64,000 nt of DNA from G965276675 sp965276675 (GCA_965276675.1 OZ255624.1:1240001-1304000); one strand, 5' to 3'. Positions 34,062-43,923 are shown, counted from the stretch's first letter. Numbers and translations: made by a program. The notes: generated from the sequence alone by a model not told the origin.

Positions 34062-35429
34062 TTACTCGCCTTTGGAACTAGTAGCCGGAGTCGCACCCGT
34101 GTAGCTGACGTGCCAGACGGAGTTCGATCCATCGTCCGTAACGAATAAAGACCCGTCCTTGGCTACCGTGACGCCGACCGGGCGGCCCCAGACATCGCCC
34201 GAGGGTGTCACGAATCCGGTCAGGAAATCCTGGTATGAGCCGGTAGCTTTGCCGTTGATCATCGGCACAGCGACTACCTCATAGCCGGTGCGCCGCTCTC
34301 TATTCCATGAGCCGTGTTCGGCGGCAAAGGCATCCCCTTTGTAATTGGCTGGAAATTGCGAGCCCTCGTAGAAGGTCATCTCAAGCGAGGCATTATGCGG
34401 CTGGAGCAGCACGTCGGGCACGAGGACCTTGGTGGCCAACTCAGGGTGTTTTCCCTTTTGGCGCGGGTCTTGGTGGTTGCCCATGTAGTACCAGGGCCAG
34501 CCGTAAAAACCGCCCTCTTCGACATGGGTGATGTAGTCGGGGACCAAATTGTCGCCGAGCGCATCGCGTTCGTTGGTAGAGCACCAGAGCTGACCGGTAA
34601 CTGGGTTGATCGCCTCACCGACACAGTTACGAATACCGTAGGCATAGACGCGCAGGAACTTGCCCTCTGGCGTGAACTCGAGCACATCGGCACGGTGAAA
34701 CTCGGCGGGGTTGTTGTCGGTATCGTCATCGTTGGAGTGCGATCCGACGGAGACCAGCATCTTTGAACCGTCCTTTGTGAAAACAACATCGCGCGTCCAG
34801 TGACCACCGCCACGCAGGCGTCCACCGCCGGGCAGTGCGTCGACCACGATCTGCTGGGGACCGCGAGCTTTCATATCGCCGTTCTGATAGGGGAACTTGA
34901 CGACCGAGTCGGTATTGCCGACATAAACCCACTTTGGATTAGGACCAAGTGGATAGAAAGCCACGCCGAAGGGCTGCTTGAGCCCGGTCGCAAAGGTCTC
35001 AACCTGTTGTGGCTTGCCGTCCTTGCCGACGCCACGGAAGACCTTCACTGTACCGTTGTTGGAGTTGTGATCGGGCTCGCTCTCGACGACGAAGAGATCG
35101 CCATTGGGTGCGGTGCGGATGAGGCGCGGGTTGCTCACGTCTGAAGAGTAGAGCTCGACCTTGAAGCCGGCAGGAGCGAGCGGCATGGCATTGGGCGGAC
35201 GCGGCGCCACGTGGGGACCGTTGTCGACGGACTGTGTCGCGTACGGCTGTGGCAGATCGGCGACCGTGATCTTGCGCTCGATACCCGGGTGCTCCTGAGA
35301 CCAATCGGTAAATGCGGCCTTCCCAGTGACGACCTGCCCCGCACTGCTGGTCTGTGCAAATGATGAGCCGCCAGGAAAGAGAGTCGCTGCCAACAAGGGT
35401 ATCAACGTAGTGAATCTGTGCAGATGCAT
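34062..35429 (-). CDS. Exported PQQ-dependent sugar dehydrogenase-like / sorbosone dehydrogenase-like protein
   Basis: 455 residues with a signal peptide (about 1-25, ending SSFAQ). The beta-propeller of the glucose/sorbosone dehydrogenase family is seen in repeats such as NPRLIRTAPNGDLFVVESEP, LKQPFGVAFYPLGPNPKWVY, TRDVVFTKDGSKMLVSVGSH and EGGFYGWPWYYMG. It probably acts in the periplasm as a quinoprotein oxidising aldoses or related compounds; the cofactor and substrate are inferred from the family only. It is transcribed alone and followed by a strong hairpin. Confidence 0.88.
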   Translation of the reverse strand: MHLHRFTTLIPLLAATLFPGGSSFAQTSSAGQVVTGKAAFTDWSQEHPGIERKITVADLPQPYATQSVDNGPHVAPRPPNAMPLAPAGFKVELYSSDVSNPRLIRTAPNGDLFVVESEPDHNSNNGTVKVFRGVGKDGKPQQVETFATGLKQPFGVAFYPLGPNPKWVYVGNTDSVVKFPYQNGDMKARGPQQIVVDALPGGGRLRGGGHWTRDVVFTKDGSKMLVSVGSHSNDDDTDNNPAEFHRADVLEFTPEGKFLRVYAYGIRNCVGEAINPVTGQLWCSTNERDALGDNLVPDYITHVEEGGFYGWPWYYMGNHQDPRQKGKHPELATKVLVPDVLLQPHNASLEMTFYEGSQFPANYKGDAFAAEHGSWNRERRTGYEVVAVPMINGKATGSYQDFLTGFVTPSGDVWGRPVGVTVAKDGSLFVTDDGSNSVWHVSYTGATPATSSKGE

Positions 35430-35598
35430 AATCTCCCAATTAGGCGGTGCGAAGGATGAATGCGCCGGATGGCGTTTGTCGTGTCCCGCCGGGGAGTGAG
35501 AGTAGGTAGCAGTGTCAGATGGTTGTAACGCGTTCGACCACGTCTTCAGGCAGAGCGAAAATCTCTCGATGCGTGTTCGTCCGCAAAGCTTCTAGCGG

Positions 35599-36594
35599 CT
35601 ACTTGCCATTACCGATGTAAGCAGGAAGTTCGCGGGGTGTAACCATCAGCCTTTGCAGCAGGTTTGACGGAACCGTCGCGTTCAACACGGCGCGATTGCC
35701 CTTCTGCGTGATCTGTATGCTGCTGACCAGAGTGCGATAGTCGTTGTCCGTCGCGGCCCCGGGCAGGTTGTTTTCCGCCATGGCAAAGAGCCCTGCCATG
35801 GTCCGGATGGTGGAAGCGGTAGCGGCGGCCGCGGTTTCGTTTGGAGCAATCTCCTCGACCCGCAGTTTTACGCTGCCCAGCCACCGAACGGAGGCGACGA
35901 AGGCCGTATCCACTCCGATGGGAATCTGGATGCCGATCACGCTGGGACCGCCGTTTTGCCACAGAGGCAGCGAGATCTTACCGATGCCCCAGGCCAGCGA
36001 CAGGGCGGGCACCTGGCCGTAGTACTCAGACAAAACCGATGATCCGGCAAAGGGCAGGGCCGCCGTTCGATAGCGGTCAAGCATGGCGTGGATCTGTTCG
36101 GGCGTAGGCATATTGGAAACCGCCACCATGTCATACCCGAGAATGGTGGCGCGCACCGTCCGGCCTTGGCTGGCGATGCTGTATACGTCGTGTCCGGCAT
36201 AGCTCTCGCGAGTGCTGGCGATCTGGGCAAGGTAGCCCGCCAGCCGCTTGGCATCGAAGTGGCCGACGAAGATCTCGGAGAAGGCGACGGGGCCATTGGG
36301 GCCCAGGGCGTCCGGCATGCGGTGGAGCGCAAAAGCAGCCTCATTCAGGTCGCGCTCAAAGACGAATCCAGTCCGGTCGATAAACTGTTGATAGGCGGCA
36401 TCGTGGGGAACGGGATGCTGATCGAAGTGCGTCGCCGCGCGCAGCGGCTTCAAATTGACGTAAAGGATGCCGTCGGACTCGGGCAGCAGCCGGGCGGCCT
36501 CTGGAGGGGCCTTTTGTCGCAGGTAGACCAGGACGACGACGATGGCCAGAACGATAGCAGCGATCAGGATGGTGGTCTTGGTGCTTCGTCGCAT
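35599..36594 (-). CDS. N-terminally anchored protein of unknown function
   Basis: 331 residues from ATG 36594 (MRRSTKTTILIAAIVLAIVV): one N-terminal membrane helix (about 8-26), the rest periplasmic. The first folded segment, LLPESDGILYVNLKPLRAA, resembles that of secreted proteins sometimes annotated DUF3352, but I do not recognise the family with certainty. No cysteines or catalytic motifs stand out. There is no Shine-Dalgarno at this ATG, and a TTG three codons upstream is possible. The stop is flanked by an AGCTTCTAGC word of the CTAG set. Confidence 0.72.
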   Translation of the reverse strand: MRRSTKTTILIAAIVLAIVVVLVYLRQKAPPEAARLLPESDGILYVNLKPLRAATHFDQHPVPHDAAYQQFIDRTGFVFERDLNEAAFALHRMPDALGPNGPVAFSEIFVGHFDAKRLAGYLAQIASTRESYAGHDVYSIASQGRTVRATILGYDMVAVSNMPTPEQIHAMLDRYRTAALPFAGSSVLSEYYGQVPALSLAWGIGKISLPLWQNGGPSVIGIQIPIGVDTAFVASVRWLGSVKLRVEEIAPNETAAAATASTIRTMAGLFAMAENNLPGAATDNDYRTLVSSIQITQKGNRAVLNATVPSNLLQRLMVTPRELPAYIGNGK

Positions 36595-36833
36595 GCGGGG
36601 CAACTGGAGGTTAAGGGATAGACAGATGCGAGGCGCTCAAAGACGTCTCGACCACCCGAGCATACCACCGTGAGCCCGTAGGGCTGCTCCGGGTAGCTCC
36701 AGGCAATTCGCTTGCTGTCCGGCCCGGCAAAGCATCGGTTAATCCAATCCAGCGATGTGGTATTCTTTCGCTTGTCGAGTCGCACTCGGGTCGCGCGCGA
36801 GCGTGTCTGGAGACGATCGGCAAGGCTGGCCGG

Positions 36834-36909
36834 GCTGGCGTAGCTCAGCTGGTAGAGCATCTGATTTGTAATCAGAGGGTCGGGGGTTCAAGTCCCTTCG
36901 CCAGCTCCA
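36834..36909 (+). tRNA. tRNA-Thr (anticodon TGT)
   Basis: Acceptor stem GCTGGCG / CGCCAGC, anticodon stem TCTGA / TCAGA with loop TTTGTAA (anticodon TGT, reads ACA), T loop TTCAAGT, discriminator T and encoded CCA. First gene of a tRNA-tuf cluster like the thrU-tyrU-glyT-thrT-tufB cluster of E. coli. The 230 bp before it hold no gene; TATTCT at 36761 is a weak -10 candidate. Confidence 0.97.
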
Positions 36910-37102
36910 GAGTTCAGCCTTTAGGCATAACACGGATTTGGGGCCGTCGCCGGAAGGCGCGGAGCATCTCCCGCACGTGGTTCCATTCCAGAGCGTCCCA
37001 TCCCCTTCCAGTTCTGCGGAGTGGTTATGCGGAGTTCGGTGCGTACCGAAAGGGCGGCCGGCAGGCTGGTGTGTTCCCGGAGCGGTAGACCATGCAGGAT
37101 GT

Positions 37103-37190
37103 GCACAGGTGGCCGAGCGGTTAATGGCAGCAGACTGTAAATCTGCCGCTCCTTGGAGCTACGGAGGTTCGAATCCTCCCCTGTGCACCA
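37103..37190 (+). tRNA. tRNA-Tyr (anticodon GTA)
   Basis: Class II tRNA of 88 nt. Acceptor stem GCACAGG / CCTGTGC, anticodon stem GCAGA / TCTGC with loop CTGTAAA (GTA), long variable arm, T arm GGAGG-TTCGAAT-CCTCC, discriminator A and encoded CCA. Confidence 0.97.
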
Positions 37191-37218
37191 GAACTTTGCG
37201 CGACGCGGGAACTGGCTG

Positions 37219-37425
37219 GTGAGCGGCAGCGGGCAACTCGGCCAGGGAACGCGGACGGTTTTGGGAATTGCCGTACTCGCGGCCCTTGCCGGGCTAGCAT
37301 GGACCACAATGGATGCGGGGCGGATGCGGCTTTTGGTAGTGGTGGTGCTTGCGGGATTTGCTCTGCGTCTCCTGTTGCTGAGCCGCCGTTCGCGGTACGA
37401 TAGCGGAAGCAATCCGCAGTTGTAG
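37219..37425 (+). CDS. Small hydrophobic protein between tRNA genes
   Basis: 68 residues from GTG 37219: VSGSGQLGQGTRTVLGIAVL opens a first hydrophobic stretch, a second (LLVVVVLAGFALRLLLL) follows, and the C-terminus is basic then polar. It would be a two-helix membrane protein. It fits exactly between tRNA-Tyr and tRNA-Thr and must be excised when the tRNA precursor is processed if transcribed together. No strong Shine-Dalgarno; it could be chance in GC-rich sequence. Confidence 0.42.
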   Translation: MSGSGQLGQGTRTVLGIAVLAALAGLAWTTMDAGRMRLLVVVVLAGFALRLLLLSRRSRYDSGSNPQL

Positions 37426-37443
37426 AGGTTGGTTGCATGGAGG

Positions 37444-37519
<76 letters not shown>

Positions 37520-37548
37520 GAAATCAGCTGCTAGCTCTTAGCCAAAGC

Positions 37549-37603
37549 AGCCTCTAGCCTTCTGTAGTGAGCTAGAAGCTAGTAGCTTTGGTGGCTAGAG
37601 GCT
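37549..37603. repeat. CTAG-rich inverted repeat between tRNA genes
   Basis: AGCCTCTAGCC (37549-37559) pairs perfectly with GGCTAGAGGCT (37593-37603), with further CTAG words in the loop (gagctagaagctagtag). It separates tRNA-Thr(GGT) from tRNA-Gly. The arm sequence is the same as in the nusG-rplK and rplA-rplJ elements. Confidence 0.75.
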
Positions 37604-37608
37604 TCTTT

Positions 37609-37683
37609 GCGGGAGTAACTCAGTGGTAGAGTCACAGCCTTCCAAGCTGTTGGTCGCGGGTCCGATTCCCGTCTCCCGCTCCA
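37609..37683 (+). tRNA. tRNA-Gly (anticodon TCC)
   Basis: 75 nt. Acceptor GCGGGAG / CTCCCGC, anticodon stem ACAGC / GCTGT with loop CTTCCAA (TCC, reads GGA/GGG), T loop TCCGATT, discriminator T, encoded CCA. Confidence 0.97.
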
Positions 37684-37723
37684 AAACATTCGACGAACTC
37701 ACAGGTATGGCAGCGCTTTCGAT

Positions 37724-38032
37724 ATGTATGAGCAGCCGGTTCTAGCAGTACAGAACGAGACGAGATTCGCGGAGGTGCGAAGCGCGATTGCGCAGGCTTT
37801 CGCGCCGGAACACATCTCCAGGTTTCTGAAACGCATCGACGGCCGCAAGCTACGGGCACGCGAGTTCGAAAGGGTGCTCAGGGCAGGACTTTTGGGCCCC
37901 GCCGCCATCGCGGCTTACGCGCAATTGGAAGACGCGGACCGCGGACAGGTGCGGGAGCTATACCTGCATGCCGTTGAGCAGGTCGCGCCAGAGCTGCGGG
38001 CGAAGTTCCTGAAAGCGTATGCGTATTACTGA
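37724..38032 (+). CDS. Hypothetical helical protein between tRNA-Gly and tuf
   Basis: 102 residues from ATG 37724 (MYEQPVLAVQNETRFAEV). Predicted to be all-helical, charged and soluble, ending LRAKFLKAYAYY. No known family or motif. It occupies a slot that in E. coli and many other bacteria is empty, between the tRNA cluster and tuf. Codon choice looks like a real gene, but no good Shine-Dalgarno is seen. Confidence 0.6.
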   Translation: MYEQPVLAVQNETRFAEVRSAIAQAFAPEHISRFLKRIDGRKLRAREFERVLRAGLLGPAAIAAYAQLEDADRGQVRELYLHAVEQVAPELRAKFLKAYAYY

Positions 38033-38088
38033 GTGTTAAGGCAGCAGCGCTCCGAAACTTCCGGAGTGAATACAAATTCTTAGGTAAA

Positions 38089-38125
38089 CGAAGAGAGCGC
38101 GCCAGCCCGGCGCCTGCTCTCTTCG
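38089..38125 (+). promoter_or_regulatory. Strong hairpin in the tuf leader
   Basis: CGAAGAGAGC (38089-38098) pairs with GCTCTCTTCG (38116-38125); inside it GCGCC pairs with GGCGC, giving about 15 bp with a two-base bulge and a five-base loop. It lies 35 bp before the tuf ATG and lacks a U tract, so a role in mRNA stability, tRNA/tuf processing or translation control is more likely than termination. Confidence 0.6.
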
Positions 38126-38160
38126 AAGTAGATCAAGCGAAAGCATAGAGGGAAGACGAG

Positions 38161-39348
<1,188 letters not shown>

Positions 39349-39371
39349 ACGCTTGGTGGTGGTTTCAGTAT

Positions 39372-39389
39372 GGGAGTCGAAAGGCTCCC
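39372..39389 (+). other. Hairpin with GAAA tetraloop between tuf and rpmG
   Basis: GGGAGTC-GAAA-GGCTCCC, a 7-bp stem (one G-T pair) capped by a stable GNRA loop, 23 bp after the tuf stop. No U tract follows, so it is probably an mRNA-processing or stability element rather than a full terminator. Confidence 0.45.
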
Positions 39390-39460
39390 TATCCAGCAGG
39401 TTAGAACAAAGTGCGGGCCGGACTGTGGATGTCGGCCATCGCTTGGGATAAGATACAGAG

Positions 39461-39610
39461 ATGCGTGAAATTGTGACATTGCAGTGCCCGGAGTGCAAAG
39501 AGCGGAATTACTCGACGACGAAGAACAAGAAGACGACCACTGGCCGCCTTGAGTTCTCAAAATTCTGTAATCGCTGCCGCAAGCACACGGCGCATAAGGA
39601 AACTAAGTAA
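39461..39610 (+). CDS. rpmG: 50S ribosomal protein L33
   Basis: 49 residues beginning MREIVTLQCPECKERNYSTT. The four cysteines (CPEC and CNRC) mark the zinc-binding C+ form. Ends HTAHKETK. Located between tuf and tRNA-Trp, as in many bacteria where rpmG precedes secE. Confidence 0.97.
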   Translation: MREIVTLQCPECKERNYSTTKNKKTTTGRLEFSKFCNRCRKHTAHKETK

Positions 39611-39680
39611 TTTCAGGGAAGAGGGAATAGGGCTTAAACGTGGACACTTTCTATTCCCTCTGCCCTATCTCCCTAAAAAT

Positions 39681-39756
39681 AGGGGCGTAAGCTCAACGGT
39701 TAAACTGTCGGTCTCCAAAACCGAACTTGGGGGTTCGAATCCCTCCGCCCCTGCCA
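39681..39756 (+). tRNA. tRNA-Trp (anticodon CCA)
   Basis: Acceptor AGGGGCG / CGCCCCT, anticodon stem TCGGT / ACCGA with loop CTCCAAA (CCA, reads TGG), T arm GGGGG-TTCGAAT-CCCTC, discriminator G as required for Trp, encoded CCA. Sits directly before secE, a common bacterial arrangement. Confidence 0.97.
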
Positions 39757-39805
39757 GTTTAGAAGAGATCAGCAGTGCCGTTTGCAGTAATGGCGAAGGA
39801 TGGGT

Positions 39806-40072
39806 ATGGCCAAAGCGATAGCGGTTGCGGGGGACGAGCCGAACAAGGTCACACACCATGTGACCGGCCTCGTTGAGCGCTCGACAGATTTTCTGAAAGA
39901 CGTGCGCAACGAAATGCGCAAGGTGGTGACGCCCTCCATGCATGAGGTGCGCTCGACTACCATCGTAGTGATCGCAACCGTATTTGCGTTTGCCGCGTTT
40001 TTCTATGTAGTGGATCAGATTCTCGGGCACGTCATTCAAAGCCTGTTGCACTCCCTCGGCAGCGCGCAGTAG
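39806..40072 (+). CDS. secE: Preprotein translocase subunit SecE
   Basis: 88 residues: an amphipathic helix with FLKDVRNEMRKVVTPSMHEV (SecE signature) and one C-terminal transmembrane helix. This is the minimal single-span form. ATG 39806 is chosen because AAGGA lies 5 bp upstream; ATG 39800 overlaps that site. Forms SecYEG at the inner membrane. Confidence 0.96.
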   Translation: MAKAIAVAGDEPNKVTHHVTGLVERSTDFLKDVRNEMRKVVTPSMHEVRSTTIVVIATVFAFAAFFYVVDQILGHVIQSLLHSLGSAQ

Positions 40073-40091
40073 GCGATAGGCAGACATCAGC

Positions 40092-40718
40092 ATGAGCAAC
40101 GAAACCAATCTCGATACAGCAGCAGTAACCCAGCCCGCTGACGGCTCGGATGCTCCACAGGAACAGCTCGCGCCTCCTGCCAATGAGAGCTTCAAGTGGT
40201 ACATCATTCACGCCTACTCCGGCTTTGAGCGCAAAGTGAAGGAGTCGCTCGAAGGCCGGATTCAGGCATTTGGGCTACAGAACAGGATTGGCCGGATTGA
40301 GATCCCGACCGAGCCGGTCACCGAGCTCGTGAACGGGAAGAAGCGGACGGTGGAGCGGGTCTTCCTGCCAGGATACGTGCTGGTCGAGATGGACCTCGAC
40401 AACGACCTGTGGCATGTGATCAAGAACACGCCACGGGTCACTGGCTTTCTCGGAACGGGCGACAAGCCGGTTTCGCTGAGCGAAGCCGAGGTAAGCTCGA
40501 TTCTCTTCCGCGCGGATGATGCGAAGGACAAGCCGCGGCTCAAGATCAAGTTCGAGAAGAACGAGTCGGTCCGGATCACCGAGGGGCCATTTGCGAACTT
40601 CAACGGTGTGGTGGATGAGATTAACGAAGACCGCGAGACCTTAAAGGTGATGGTCACGATCTTTGGCCGGTCCACGCCGGTTGAGCTTGAGTTTGGCAAA
40701 GTAGAAAAAGCAGAGTAA
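40092..40718 (+). CDS. nusG: Transcription termination/antitermination factor NusG
   Basis: 208 residues: an N-terminal extension rich in Asp/Gln/Pro (about 1-33), the NGN domain from WYIIHAYSGFERKVKESLEG, the FLPGYVLVEMDL block, and a KOW domain (VRITEGPFANFNGVVDEINE) at about 150-205. Binds RNA polymerase (RpoC clamp helices). It lies 19 bp after secE. Confidence 0.98.
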   Translation: MSNETNLDTAAVTQPADGSDAPQEQLAPPANESFKWYIIHAYSGFERKVKESLEGRIQAFGLQNRIGRIEIPTEPVTELVNGKKRTVERVFLPGYVLVEMDLDNDLWHVIKNTPRVTGFLGTGDKPVSLSEAEVSSILFRADDAKDKPRLKIKFEKNESVRITEGPFANFNGVVDEINEDRETLKVMVTIFGRSTPVELEFGKVEKAE

Positions 40719-40741
40719 CGGCAGCCGCCGCTAGCCAATAA

Positions 40742-40759
40742 AGCCTCTAGCTAGAGGCT
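40742..40759. repeat. Perfect 18-bp CTAG palindrome between nusG and rplK
   Basis: AGCCTCTAGCTAGAGGCT is fully self-complementary. A second CTAG cluster (gctagaagctaggggctag, 40811-40829) follows, ending 12 bp before the rplK ATG. The arm word is shared with the elements at 37549 and 42271. Confidence 0.85.
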
Positions 40760-40841
40760 GAGATCAGGCACGCTGTTCGTTCTGAATACTTCATTTGAGA
40801 TGCTGCTCCAGCTAGAAGCTAGGGGCTAGAAAGGTCTTATC

Positions 40842-41279
40842 ATGCCTCCAGTAAAGAAAGTGCAAACACAGGTTAAGTTGCAGATTGTGGCCGCCAAAGC
40901 CACACCGGCGCCTCCAGTCGGGCCGGCCCTGGGCCAGGCGCAGGTCAACATCATGGAGTTCTGCAAGCAATTCAATGCGCGCACGCAGGGCAAGGAGATG
41001 GAAGGGCTGGTCATTCCGGTCGTTATCACTGTGTACGTGGACCGTACCTTTACCTTCGTAACCAAGACGCCTCCGGCGGCCGTGCTGCTCAAGAAAGCGG
41101 CCAATGTAGCCAAAGGTGCAGGAGCTCCGAACAAGGACAAGGTCGGTCGCGTGACCGAGGCTCAGGTGATGGAGATCGCCAAGCAGAAGATGCCGGACCT
41201 GAATGCTGCGTCGGTTGAGTCGGCGATCCGGAGCATCAAGGGTACGGCGCGGTCCATGGGGATCGAAGTCACGGCGTAA
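40842..41279 (+). CDS. rplK: 50S ribosomal protein L11
   Basis: 145 residues from ATG 40842. Contains VKLQI-type N-terminal strand, the PPVGPALGQ linker and the C-terminal RNA-binding domain ending SIKGTARSMGIEV. Binds the GTPase-associated region of 23S rRNA. Usual order before rplA, though separated from it by 186 bp. Confidence 0.98.
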   Translation: MPPVKKVQTQVKLQIVAAKATPAPPVGPALGQAQVNIMEFCKQFNARTQGKEMEGLVIPVVITVYVDRTFTFVTKTPPAAVLLKKAANVAKGAGAPNKDKVGRVTEAQVMEIAKQKMPDLNAASVESAIRSIKGTARSMGIEVTA

Positions 41280-41298
41280 GCTGGCTGCGGCTATGCTC

Positions 41299-41325
41299 GG
41301 AGCTTCTCCAGCTCCTTACCTTTTT
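41299..41325 (+). terminator. Attenuator-like hairpin between rplK and rplA
   Basis: GGAGCT (41299-41304) pairs with AGCTCC (41310-41315) across a five-base loop, followed by TTACCTTTTT. The stem is short but the U tract is good, so partial termination between L11 and L1 is plausible. Confidence 0.45.
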
Positions 41326-41465
41326 AGCGCCAACTAATTGGAGCTTGACTGCGCCGGCGCCTTTGATGCAGACTGTAAGTCTTGCGCCCTGATAAGCGGT
41401 GAGTTGCACCACACCACGGCCGGCATGCAATGAGCTGAGCGGTGGAAGATGAGGAAATCGAATTC

Positions 41466-42173
<708 letters not shown>

Positions 42174-42191
42174 AAGCGAGCCAATGCAGTC

Positions 42192-42284
42192 GTTAGCTCC
42201 TAGCCGCTAGCATGCTGCGAATTTGGGAATTTCGAACTCTCCGTGAGCTGCACCATCGGCTTGCACGCATGGCTAGAGGCTGAA
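42192..42284. repeat. CTAG-rich elements between rplA and rplJ
   Basis: ttagctcctagccgctagc (42193-42211) after rplA and GGCTAGAGGCTGAAG (42271-42285) before rplJ carry the same words as other elements in this window. They bracket the 130-bp gap ahead of the L10 gene, a region that in many bacteria contains the L10 autoregulatory leader. Confidence 0.6.
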
Positions 42285-42303
42285 GTTTAGGCAAGAAGGA
42301 TTT

Positions 42304-43116
42304 ATGGCACTGACCAGGCAGAAAAAGACGCAGCAGGTTGAGGCTCTTAGCAAACAGCTTGAGAGCTCGACCAGTGCGATTGTGGGTACATTTGCGAAGC
42401 TGACGGTTTCGCAGGATTTCGAGTTGCGCAAGGTCGTGCGCGAGGCAGGTGGCACTTATAAGGTGCTCAAGAATAAGCTGGCCGCGCGTGCCTCTAAGGG
42501 AACACAGGTAGAAGCCGCTCTGCAGGGGCTGAAGGGCGTCTCCTCGGTGGCGTACACCAGCGGAGACCCAGTCGCGTTGACCAAGGCCGTTTCGAAGTGG
42601 GTCGGCGACAACGCCGAATTCACCTTCAAACTGGGCATAGTGGATGGCGCGTTGATCTCGGTCGAAGAGATCAAGCAGCTGGCGACCATGCCGGGCAAGG
42701 ACGAGCTGTTCTCGAAGCTCCTGTTCCTGATCAGTGCTCCGGCGCAGCGGCTGGCCACAGTGTTGAACGCAACTGGACGCGATCTGGCCGTGGTGGTAAA
42801 TCAGGCAGTGGAGCAAGAGAAGTTCAGCGGTCCTTCCGTTGCAGCGAGTGCGGCGGCAAGCGTGCCTGCTCCGGATGAGGCGCCAACAGCGCCCGTGGCA
42901 GCTACGCCCGTAGCCGAGACTGCTGCAGGGAAAACCGCTGCGGAAGAGATGGCGCAGCCTGTGTCGCCAGCAGCCGAAACGATGGGCACCGTGACAGAAG
43001 TCGACGCGCAGGCGGATCCGGCGCAGCCCGAGTCCGGATCGGCATCGCAGGCCGCTTCGGCCGCGACCGAAGCTCCGGCTGAGGGAGCTCCAGCGGAAGA
43101 GCAAGCAGCGGAGTAA
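42304..43116 (+). CDS. rplJ: 50S ribosomal protein L10 with a long low-complexity C-terminal tail
   Basis: 270 residues against about 165-180 for typical L10. Residues 1-175 are canonical: KTQQVEALSKQLESS, FAKLTVSQDFELRKVVREAG, KNKLAARAS, KDELFSKLLFLISAPAQRLA, then the helix that docks L7/L12 dimers. Residues 177-270 are an Ala/Pro/Glu/Thr-rich acidic tail without predicted fold, ending APAEEQAAE. The tail is in frame with normal codon use, so it is not a sequencing artefact by appearance. Confidence 0.97.
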   Translation: MALTRQKKTQQVEALSKQLESSTSAIVGTFAKLTVSQDFELRKVVREAGGTYKVLKNKLAARASKGTQVEAALQGLKGVSSVAYTSGDPVALTKAVSKWVGDNAEFTFKLGIVDGALISVEEIKQLATMPGKDELFSKLLFLISAPAQRLATVLNATGRDLAVVVNQAVEQEKFSGPSVAASAAASVPAPDEAPTAPVAATPVAETAAGKTAAEEMAQPVSPAAETMGTVTEVDAQADPAQPESGSASQAASAATEAPAEGAPAEEQAAE

Positions 43117-43248
43117 CACAAAGTTTCGCCGCGACAAGCTTGAGGGGTGCTTGGTCTGGGCACAACGGAAACCTCGAGGTGAAAGCGGCATCGGTCTTCT
43201 ATGGTGGACCGGCAGTCGGAAGCAAATTCAGTCTTACGTGGAGAAGAA

Positions 43249-43626
43249 ATGGCATATCGTCCAGAGTTGGAAGAGGAACTGGTTAACCTGAGTCTGCTGG
43301 ATGCAGCGGCCCTGGTAAAGAAGCTTGAAGAGCGCCTCGGCGTCTCGGCAGCAGCGGCAGCCCCGGTTATGGTAGCTGGCGGCGGTGGAGCAGCGGCGGC
43401 AGCCCCGGTGGAAGAGAAGACGGAGTTCACCGTGATTCTTAAGGAAGTCGGCGCGAACAAGATCAATACCATTAAGGCAGTGCGGGAAGTGACCTCGCTC
43501 GGCCTAAAGGAAGCCAAGGATCTGGTCGACGGCGCTCCCAAGCCGATCAAGGAGAACGTCAGCAAGGACGAGGCAGAGACCATCCGCAAGAAATTCGATG
43601 GAATTGCCGCGGTCGAAGTTAGGTAG
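43249..43626 (+). CDS. rplL: 50S ribosomal protein L7/L12
   Basis: 125 residues from ATG 43249 with GGAGAAG 2-8 bp upstream. N-terminal dimerisation domain, an Ala/Gly hinge (SAAAAAPVMVAGGGGAAAAA) and the C-terminal factor-binding domain with KEVGANKINTIKAVREVTSL and LGLKEAKDLVDGAPKPIKE. Recruits translation GTPases through the stalk built on L10. Confidence 0.98.
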   Translation: MAYRPELEEELVNLSLLDAAALVKKLEERLGVSAAAAAPVMVAGGGGAAAAAPVEEKTEFTVILKEVGANKINTIKAVREVTSLGLKEAKDLVDGAPKPIKENVSKDEAETIRKKFDGIAAVEVR

Positions 43627-43642
43627 CAACTTGCATGCCAAA

Positions 43643-43675
43643 GCAGGACGCGGTACTATAGTTTATGCGTCCTGC
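43643..43675 (+). other. Hairpin after rplL (processing/attenuation candidate)
   Basis: GCAGGACGC (43643-43651) pairs with GCGTCCTGC (43667-43675), 9 bp perfect with a 15-base loop, starting 17 bp after the rplL stop. There is no U tract. In E. coli the rplL-rpoB gap carries an attenuator and an RNase III site; this hairpin sits in the matching place. Confidence 0.55.
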
Positions 43676-43891
43676 ATACATCTATTCACCAATATAGTTG
43701 CTTAGGCTACGGTGTTGGGCTTCCAGTTCCTTTGGATGCCCGCGAATCCGGCATTCGGGCCGGCGCACCTGCGGGGAAGCGGCACACGCAGGTATGATGA
43801 CCATCCACTGCTGGGGCTGCATACGCGATTCGATGAATCGGCAGGAATAAAGGCAACTCTGCTTTTGCCAAGTGCACAATTCGGTTGTGAC

Positions 43892-43923
43892 GCTCGTGGG
43901 AGATCGTGTCCTCACGAGCTTTT
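43892..43923 (+). terminator. Attenuator-like hairpin in the rplL-rpoB gap
   Basis: GCTCGTG (43892-43898) pairs with CACGAGC (43913-43919), followed at once by TTTT. A weak intrinsic terminator that could reduce read-through from the ribosomal-protein genes into rpoB. The rest of 43627-44200 contains no gene that I can support. Confidence 0.45.
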
